Shown here: positions 58,231 to 64,000 of the stretch, piece after piece
Layout: every line of letters begins with the position of its first letter
How positions within the stretch are numbered: position 1 is the first letter of the stretch
Source of the DNA: Bryobacterales bacterium
Lineage (GTDB): Bacteria; Acidobacteriota; Terriglobia; Bryobacterales; Bryobacteraceae
Reading direction: 5' to 3'
Assembly: GCA_020846745.1 (NCBI GenBank)
Contig: JADLDI010000131.1
Location: 41,439 to 105,438 of the forward strand
DNA length: 64,000 nucleotides
Translations under genes and position numbers: made by a program
The notes under the pieces: generated by a model
The model's database searches: none
Told to the model about the DNA's origin: nothing
The model's input: the letters and a program-made list of their open reading frames with translations, nothing else

Positions 58231-59451
58231 CTACCCCACCGCCTCCAAAAACCGGTCGATATCCCCCATGTTGTGATACACAGAACAACTCACCCGCGTC
58301 TGGTTCCACTCCACTTTCGCGTCGATATTCCGCCGCGCCAGCTTCGCCTTAAGCTGCTCCGGCTTTTCCACTACAAACGCCGATGTCGGGCCAGGCGTAT
58401 CCTCGGGCGTCAGACACGGATAACCCAGTCGCGGCATCTCCTTCCGTAACCGGTCCACCATCGGTTTCACATACGCCTGAATCCGATCGATACCAAGGTC
58501 GAGAATAAACCTGATGCTCTCCGCATGCCCCGCCGCAACGATGTTCGCGATGTTACCCACTTCGTAAAACGAACCCGCACCCGTCCGCGGTGTCCACGAC
58601 GCCGGCCGTTGCCCCGGCGGATCGTAAGGGAACATATGGTACTGAAACTTATCGAACTGCCGGTCGCCATACATTGTCCGGCGAAGCACTTTCCCATGTA
58701 GCGCCCGCCGCACATACAGATACCCCAGCCCACGATCGCCCATCAGCCACTTGTACCCGGAGCATGCGCAGAAATCGAGATCGAGCGCCTTCACATCAAT
58801 CGGCACCGCTCCCGCCCCCTGAATGACGTCTGCATACACATACGCGCCATTCGCATGCGCAATCTGCGCCAGCGCCTTCACATCCGCCCGTACCCCGTTC
58901 TGATACGAAATCAGCGAACACGCCACCAGGCGCGTCTTCCGGTTCACCGCCGCATCCACATCGTTCGGATCGATCCGGTTATCCTTCCGCTTCACGATCC
59001 GCAGTTCCAGCCCCTGCTTCTCCAGCGTCCGGTACATGTAGATCGAACCCTCATAGTGCAACTCATCCGTCACCACATTGCCCTGGTTCGAAGCCAGTCC
59101 CAACCCCAACCCGACAATGTTTTCGCCCATCAATGTCGACTGTACAAACGAGATCTCATCCGGATCGGCATTGATCAACTGCGCGAACGCCACCTTCGCC
59201 CGATCCTGGTGCCCCGTCGCCCATTCGCCACGCCCGTCGTTCGGACCGTTCACCTTGAATTCCAGGTACCGCCGCATCGCCTCCGCCGTCTGCACCCGCA
59301 TCGGATGCCAGCCCGCCGGATTCAGAAATAACTGCTTATCGGCCCACGGGAACTCGGAGCGGATCTTCGCAAAGTCGAGTGTCGTGCGCGCGGCCGCCGG
59401 TACGGCAATCGCGGCGGCGGACGCAAGGAATCGGCGGCGGTCAGACTGCAT
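58231..59451 (-). CDS. Tat-exported class V aminotransferase-like PLP enzyme (second copy)
   Basis: A 406-residue fold-type I PLP protein with a Tat signal (MQSDRRRFLASAAAIAVPAAA). The PLP Lys is Lys234 (SGYKWLMGDRGLGYLYV) and the Asp is Asp208 (YADVIQGAGAVPIDVKALD). It resembles the enzyme at 33407-34666 along its length, with the same ADxIQGxGAVPxDVKA motif. It is close to isopenicillin-N-epimerase/selenocysteine-lyase-type proteins, but the substrate is unknown. The frame is open upstream to 59715; the ATG at 59451 is chosen because it starts the signal. The divergent propeller-CehA gene begins 27 bases away. Confidence 0.88.
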   Translation of the reverse strand: MQSDRRRFLASAAAIAVPAAARTTLDFAKIRSEFPWADKQLFLNPAGWHPMRVQTAEAMRRYLEFKVNGPNDGRGEWATGHQDRAKVAFAQLINADPDEISFVQSTLMGENIVGLGLGLASNQGNVVTDELHYEGSIYMYRTLEKQGLELRIVKRKDNRIDPNDVDAAVNRKTRLVACSLISYQNGVRADVKALAQIAHANGAYVYADVIQGAGAVPIDVKALDLDFCACSGYKWLMGDRGLGYLYVRRALHGKVLRRTMYGDRQFDKFQYHMFPYDPPGQRPASWTPRTGAGSFYEVGNIANIVAAGHAESIRFILDLGIDRIQAYVKPMVDRLRKEMPRLGYPCLTPEDTPGPTSAFVVEKPEQLKAKLARRNIDAKVEWNQTRVSCSVYHNMGDIDRFLEAVG

Positions 59452-59478
59452 GCGTTCAATGTACAATACGAACCTATC

Positions 59479-61950
59479 GTGCGTAGCTTTATCTTTGTTC
59501 TTTCGCTTCTGATTACGGCCACCGCACTGCCGCAAACGCAGCGCCGCGTCTTCTCCCGCATCTTCACTGGCGAGCCCTACACCATTGAGTGCTACCTGCC
59601 GCAGATCACCAACGGTCCCAACTTCCCCACCTGGTCGCCCGACGGCAAGCAAATCGCTTTTGCGATGAAAGGCTCCATCTGGCGCGTCACGCTCGGCGAA
59701 ACCCGCGCCGAACAACTCACCCTCGGCCGCGGCTACGATTCCATGCCCGCCTGGTCACCCGACGGCAACTTCATCGTCTACACCTCCGATCTCGACGAAA
59801 CCATCCACCTCAAACTGCTCAATCTGAAGACCGGTGAGGTCAAGACCCTCACTTCCGGCAACTCCATCAACGTCGAGCCCGAATGGTCTCCCGACGGCAG
59901 CCGCATCGCCTACGTTTCCACCCAGCCCAACGGCAACTACAACATCTGGATCATGCCGCTGCAATCCGGCGTCCCAGGCGACCCGCGCCAGCTTACCTTC
60001 GACTTCGAACTCGTCCCCCCCACCGTCTACTACGGCAAGTGGGCTCTGCACATCCACCCCACCTGGACCCGCGACGGCAAAGAGCTGATCTTCATCTCCA
60101 ACCGCGACAACAAGCACGGTTCCGGCGGTTTTTATCGCATGAAGGCCGAACCCAACGCCCCCATGCGCCGCTTCCATTACGAGGAAACCACCTGGAAAGC
60201 GCGCCCCACCCTTTCGCCCGACGGAGCCAAACTCGTCTACTCCTCCTACCTCGGGCGCCAGTGGCAGCAACTCTGGGCCATGCCGCCCAACGGCGGCGAC
60301 GCTTTCCCGCTCACCTACGGCGAATTCGACCGGACCACTCCGCGATGGTCGCCCGACGGTAATCGCATCGCCTTCATCTCCAACGAAACCGGCGACACCG
60401 CTCTCTGGCTTTGGCACTGGTTCGGCGGCCGCATGGAGCAAATCAAAATCGACAAGCTCGCCTACAAACAGGCGATGGGTAAACTCCATGTCCGCGTCCT
60501 CGATGGCGCCTCGGCCAAACCGATCAGGGCCCGCGTCCACCTCAACGCCGCCGACGGCCGCGCCTACGCCCCCACCGAAAGCTGGTTCCGCGCCGACTGG
60601 CTCATGTTCGACCATATGGACAAGAGCGAGTATCATTACTTCCACACCGATGGCGACTTCGAAGTCGAACTCCCGCCCGGCACCGCCCGCCTCGGCTTCT
60701 CCCGCGGGTTCGAATACCTGCCCGATGCCCGCGAAGTCAAGATCACCGAAGGCGCAACCGCTCAGTTAACCGTCAGCCTCAAGCGTCTCGACAACATGGC
60801 CGCCAAAGGCTGGTGGGACGGCGATAACCACTTCCACATGAATTACGCGGGCGTTTACTTCAACACGCCCCAGCGCCTCATTGAACAGGGTGAGGGCGAA
60901 GATGTCCACGTCATGAACAACCTCATCTGCAACAAGGAACAGCGCATCCCCGATGTCGGCCACTTCACCGGCAAGCCCGACAAAGCTTCTACTGCCACGC
61001 GCATTCTCTTTCACAGCCAGGAATACCACCCGCCTTTTTGGGGACATGCCTCCTTCCTCAACCTCACCAAGCACTTAGTCATGCCCGACTATGTCGGCTA
61101 CCAGAACACCATCGTTGCCAGCTTAGCTCCCACTAACACCGTTCCCTTCCGGGTTACTCGCGAGCAGGGCGGCCTCGCCGGCTATGCGCACGGCGCCGGA
61201 CCGCACTTCCCCGTCGACCTCGCCCTCGAAAATGTCGACTTCGTCGAAGCCAACGCCCTCGCCGGTATGGAAGCCCTGTACAAGGCGTGGAATTGCGGTT
61301 ACCGCGTCGTGGCCTCCGCCGGGGAAGATGCCTTCCCCAACTTCTACCGGTCCTACATTCTCGCCTCCAACCGCGCCTACGTACGCAGTGGCCCGAAGCT
61401 CGACTACACGAAGTGGACCGCCGACTTCAAAGCCGGCCGCGCCTTCGTCACCAGCGGACCCCTCATCATCCTCAAGGTGAACGGCAAAGAACCGGGCGAC
61501 GAGATCGAGTTACCCGCGGGTAAGCACACCATCACCATCGAAGCCGACGTTGCGTCGATAACTCCTATCCTCGAAGCCGATGTCATGCACAATGGCAAAA
61601 TCGCTCACGCCATCAAACCGGAAAGCCCCGGTAACCGCCTCAAAATCAACAAAACAGTTGAAATCGAAGGCAGCGGCTGGATCTCCATGCAGGTTCGCGC
61701 GCAGTACGTTCGCGACCCCATCCGCCGCCCCTTCCCTTTCGCCGCCACCATGCCTGTTTGGCTGAAAGTGGGCGGCAAACCGGTCCGGTCTAAGGCCGAT
61801 GCCGGCTACTTTGTCGATTGGATGGACCGTACCCTGGCCAGAGCCATGAAAGAAAACGCCTGGAACAACGAAGAAGAGAAAGCGGAAACTCGCCGCCTGT
61901 ACGAACAGGCCCGTTCTAAAATGCGCGCCCGCGGCGCGGAGGCACAGTAA
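59479..61950 (+). CDS. TolB-like propeller fused to a CehA/McbA-type metallohydrolase domain
   Basis: An 823-residue exported protein starting at GTG (59479) with a signal peptide (MRSFIFVLSLLITATALPQ). The first ~320 residues are WD40-like/PD40 propeller blades, each with a W-S-P-D-G motif (FPTWSPDGKQIAFAMKG, PAWSPDGNFIVYTS, PEWSPDGSRIAYVS, PRWSPDGNRIAFIS). A beta-rich carboxypeptidase-regulatory-like segment follows (~335-440). From about 445 to 700 a PHP/CehA-type domain shows GDNHFHMNYAG, HSQEY, GHASFLNL and GYAHGAGP, likely metal ligands. CehA/McbA enzymes hydrolyse aromatic carbamates, but this subgroup's substrate is unknown. It overlaps the next gene at TAATG. Confidence 0.85.
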   Translation: MRSFIFVLSLLITATALPQTQRRVFSRIFTGEPYTIECYLPQITNGPNFPTWSPDGKQIAFAMKGSIWRVTLGETRAEQLTLGRGYDSMPAWSPDGNFIVYTSDLDETIHLKLLNLKTGEVKTLTSGNSINVEPEWSPDGSRIAYVSTQPNGNYNIWIMPLQSGVPGDPRQLTFDFELVPPTVYYGKWALHIHPTWTRDGKELIFISNRDNKHGSGGFYRMKAEPNAPMRRFHYEETTWKARPTLSPDGAKLVYSSYLGRQWQQLWAMPPNGGDAFPLTYGEFDRTTPRWSPDGNRIAFISNETGDTALWLWHWFGGRMEQIKIDKLAYKQAMGKLHVRVLDGASAKPIRARVHLNAADGRAYAPTESWFRADWLMFDHMDKSEYHYFHTDGDFEVELPPGTARLGFSRGFEYLPDAREVKITEGATAQLTVSLKRLDNMAAKGWWDGDNHFHMNYAGVYFNTPQRLIEQGEGEDVHVMNNLICNKEQRIPDVGHFTGKPDKASTATRILFHSQEYHPPFWGHASFLNLTKHLVMPDYVGYQNTIVASLAPTNTVPFRVTREQGGLAGYAHGAGPHFPVDLALENVDFVEANALAGMEALYKAWNCGYRVVASAGEDAFPNFYRSYILASNRAYVRSGPKLDYTKWTADFKAGRAFVTSGPLIILKVNGKEPGDEIELPAGKHTITIEADVASITPILEADVMHNGKIAHAIKPESPGNRLKINKTVEIEGSGWISMQVRAQYVRDPIRRPFPFAATMPVWLKVGGKPVRSKADAGYFVDWMDRTLARAMKENAWNNEEEKAETRRLYEQARSKMRARGAEAQ

Positions 61951-62885
61951 TGAAATACTTAGCACTATTCGCAGTACTAACCGCCGGAGTAACTCTAGCC
62001 CAGCAACCCGGCCCGGACGACATGCCTCAGGAGATGATCTGGGTCAGCCGCACCGGTAAGATCCTCGGCAAAGCCGGCGCTCAACAGAACGCCATGTTCT
62101 TTCCGGAGATCTCGCCCGATGGCCGCTATGTCGCCGTTTCCGCGCGCGACGGCGAAGTTAACGATCGCGACGTCTGGATTCACGACCTTACTGCCGGAAC
62201 CAAACGTGTCGTCGCGCCCGCCAAAGGCAACGATAACTTCCCCCTCTGGTCCCCCGACGGCAAAGAAATCATTTTCACCAGCAGCCGCGGCGGCGGTTAC
62301 AACTTGATGCGAAAGAGTCTCGACCCCGACACGCCGGAGACAATGATCGTCAATTTGCCCGACTCCGAGTACCCCCGCTCCTGGTCTCCCGACGGCAAAA
62401 CGCTCCTCTTCACCGGCGCCAAAACCAAGCGCGACCTCTTTCTGCTAAACCTTGCCGATCCCACTCCCAAGCCCTACATCACCCACGCCACCGCCTGGAT
62501 GGACGGAGCCCGTTACTCGCCCGATGGCCAGTGGGTCGCCTACGTGTCGAACATAGGAGGTCCCTTCGAGGTCTACGTAATCAACGCCGCCGACCCCGTC
62601 AACCCCCGCAAGATCTCCCGGGAATTAGCCAACGGCTGGGCGGGTGGCGGCGGCCAGGTCCGCTGGCGCGCCGATGGTAAGGAACTCTTCTACGTTATGG
62701 GCAACGAAGTCATGATGTCCGTCGAAGTCGGCCCCGGCCCCACCTTCGGCGCCCCCAAACGACTCTTCGCCCTACCCGCCATGAAAGGCAACTTCCCCGA
62801 AGAAGCTCCCTATCTCGCCAAGTACGACGTAACCAAAGACGGCCAGAAGTTCCTGTTCGTCCGCACCGTCCGCAAGCCCGACTAA
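61950..62885 (+). CDS. TolB-like PD40 beta-propeller protein
   Basis: A 311-residue exported protein with a signal peptide (MKYLALFAVLTAGVTLAQ). It has about five PD40 blades (FPEISPDGRYVAVS, FPLWSPDGKEIIFTS, PRSWSPDGKTLLFTG, GARYSPDGQWVAYVS, VRWRADGKELFYV). The final blade is typical of the TolB-like C-termini found on acidobacterial Ser/Thr kinases, but here there is no kinase. Its ATG overlaps the stop of the upstream propeller-hydrolase (TAATG at 61948-61952), so the two are translated together and may form a periplasmic complex. Confidence 0.88.
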   Translation: MKYLALFAVLTAGVTLAQQPGPDDMPQEMIWVSRTGKILGKAGAQQNAMFFPEISPDGRYVAVSARDGEVNDRDVWIHDLTAGTKRVVAPAKGNDNFPLWSPDGKEIIFTSSRGGGYNLMRKSLDPDTPETMIVNLPDSEYPRSWSPDGKTLLFTGAKTKRDLFLLNLADPTPKPYITHATAWMDGARYSPDGQWVAYVSNIGGPFEVYVINAADPVNPRKISRELANGWAGGGGQVRWRADGKELFYVMGNEVMMSVEVGPGPTFGAPKRLFALPAMKGNFPEEAPYLAKYDVTKDGQKFLFVRTVRKPD

Positions 62886-62994
62886 CTGCTTCATCGTGAA
62901 GAGGGGTACCCCGGATTCTGCTGCGTTGGATGCGCTTCGGTTTGGCTCGTTGCTTTCAAATTTGGGTGCCAATTGGGCGCCAACTCGTCATCGA

Positions 62995-63120
62995 TCACGA
63001 CTTTACCTGGCATCGCGCTGGCCGTAGACAATCCCGCTTCTGGATGATCCTGCACCTGTGAAGGGTGTATGGGCAGTCAATGGTCGGCAAAGGGAAGTTC
63101 TCGTCCGCGAGCAGGCGCAT
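62995..63120 (-). pseudogene. Truncated DUF5615 PIN-like toxin remnant
   Basis: A 41-codon frame begins MRLLADENFPLP, the diagnostic N-terminus of DUF5615 PIN-like proteins, in which Asp6-Glu7 are the active-site residues. The similarity stops after about 14 residues and a TGA follows at 62995-62997. A normal member has roughly 110 residues. Its ATG overlaps the DUF433 stop (TGATG), the usual antitoxin-toxin coupling. The toxin has therefore lost most of its length by a deletion or replacement just after codon 14. Confidence 0.7.
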
Positions 63121-63350
63121 CAGACTGGCAGAGGGTACGCCCGATACTCATGTGCGAGGTGGCTCGCATACGCCAGGCACGCGAGGATGTCTTCGCGCGT
63201 CAAACCGGGATAGTCCGCAAGGATGTCATCTTCCGCCTGGCCGGCGGCGAGTAAATCGAGGATAAATTCGACCGCCAGCCGGGTCCCGCGGATCACGGGC
63301 TTCCCCGCGAGCACGTCGGGATCAACCACGATGCGATCAGGCCAGGACAT
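63120..63350 (-). CDS. DUF433 antitoxin-like protein
   Basis: A 76-residue protein matching DUF433 (IVVDPDVLAGKPVIRGTRLAVEFILDLLAAGQAEDDILADYPGLTREDILACLAYAS). DUF433 is a helix-turn-helix-type domain found in VapB45-like antitoxins paired with DUF5615 toxins. The ATG at 63350 begins the domain; an upstream start at 63401 would add 17 atypical residues. It seems intact, but its partner downstream is truncated, so it may be a relic antitoxin or act alone on another toxin. Confidence 0.88.
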   Translation of the reverse strand: MSWPDRIVVDPDVLAGKPVIRGTRLAVEFILDLLAAGQAEDDILADYPGLTREDILACLAYASHLAHEYRAYPLPV

Positions 63351-63580
63351 GCCTTGATGATACCCCGGCGGCTCGCTCGCAACGGGCGCGATTGGACTCA
63401 CTTGATTGAACTCTGCGGTATGGCCGACGCCGTCTTTAGAGATCCGGAGCCGTGTATGGTCCGGGGACTATTAACGACAGATTGTTCCTCGGCCTCAAGG
63501 GCATGATGAGCTGATTCACGACCAGGTCAAACCAGTGCCGATAAATCAATTTGTTTGAAAACATTCCCGCAACCGAGTAG

Positions 63581-63674
<94 letters not shown>

Positions 63675-63830
63675 GGCTGATTGGAACGCAGAACATGCGG
63701 CTGGTCGATGCCGCACTTTCTTGAGGATAGCAGAACTTCCCCCCCATTCCTAGATGCTGCCGCGAACCGGTCAAGCGCGACACAGAAAGGGAGGATTTGA
63801 GCATGGGTGGTTTGTGGCCGGTTAAGCGGA

Positions 63831-64000
63831 TTAACGTTTAACGCAGTCGTAATTGGGTTCGTTCCGCACGGATTCCTGCAGGGCGGTCTGGTAGCCGATT
63901 TTGGCGTACTGGCTGATGAGGAAGTTGACGGAGATATCGAGGTTGGCAGCGTCGTCGCGTATTTCGGCGGCTACGGACGGGGGGAAGTGGGTGAGGATGT
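63831..64000 (-). CDS. C-terminal end of an unidentified protein (5' part outside window)
   Basis: The last 56 codons of a minus-strand frame run from the window edge to a TAA at 63831-63833. The residues (FPPSVAAEIRDDAANLDIS, then FLISQYAKIGYQTALQESV) look helical and polar, with no recognised motif. Codon usage resembles the neighbours, and the frame is uninterrupted to position 64000. I cannot assign a function. Confidence 0.5.
   Translation of the reverse strand, partial: ILTHFPPSVAAEIRDDAANLDISVNFLISQYAKIGYQTALQESVRNEPNYDCVKR

Overview
The window most likely comes from an Acidobacteriota chromosome of the Solibacter/Bryobacter type. Supporting signs are the moderately high GC content, a VWFA-related protein of the kind widespread in Acidobacteria, many Tat-exported and TolB-like proteins, and the mixture of housekeeping genes with large secreted and signalling proteins. 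This is inferred from family content, not from a database search. No rRNA, CRISPR array, prophage or intact insertion sequence is seen.

Layout. 1-3449: end of a secreted propeller-like protein, then purA and galE. 3360-6320: a possibly decayed winged-helix ORF, a Tat-exported protein of unknown function and a VWA protein. 6326-14611: an OmpR-type two-component system (7789-8475 and 6326-7792) divergent from a DUF190-TolC-adaptor-RND efflux operon. A conserved operator-like block in front of the efflux operon recurs in front of the VWA gene, so both look like targets of the same regulator. 14608-22007: lexA, a DUF3592 protein, larE, gyrA, a secreted RNase T2, a polyprenyl-phosphate-type glycosyltransferase and a FitA/VapC-like toxin-antitoxin pair. 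22024-33273: the rplA-rplJ-rplL-rpoB-rpoC cluster on the minus strand, with its own promoters, an RpoB carrying eight extra cysteines, and a small membrane ORF between rpoB and rpoC. 33407-42265: peptide/amine- and sugar-handling genes: a Tat-exported PLP enzyme, an amidohydrolase, an AstE/DoeB-like deacylase, a sugar porter, a GH2 and a GH42-like enzyme.

42305-56354 is the most unusual part: a compact signalling locus. A 2932-residue hybrid histidine kinase carries fifteen exactly phased 92-residue HAMP-type repeats, GAF, HisKA/HATPase and six receiver domains. The six receivers arose by tandem duplication of a three-receiver cassette with an exact 440-residue period. It is followed without gap by a receiver-PAS-kinase and a lone receiver. 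It is divergent from a membrane-anchored protein with a degenerate Ser/Thr kinase domain and PEGA-type repeats. I infer that these four proteins form one multi-step phosphorelay.

56920-64000: a PQQ-type propeller protein, a second Tat PLP enzyme paralogous to the one at 33407, a propeller-CehA/McbA fusion overlapping a TolB-like gene, a DUF433 antitoxin with a truncated DUF5615 partner, tRNA-Ser(GCU), and the 3' end of an unidentified gene.
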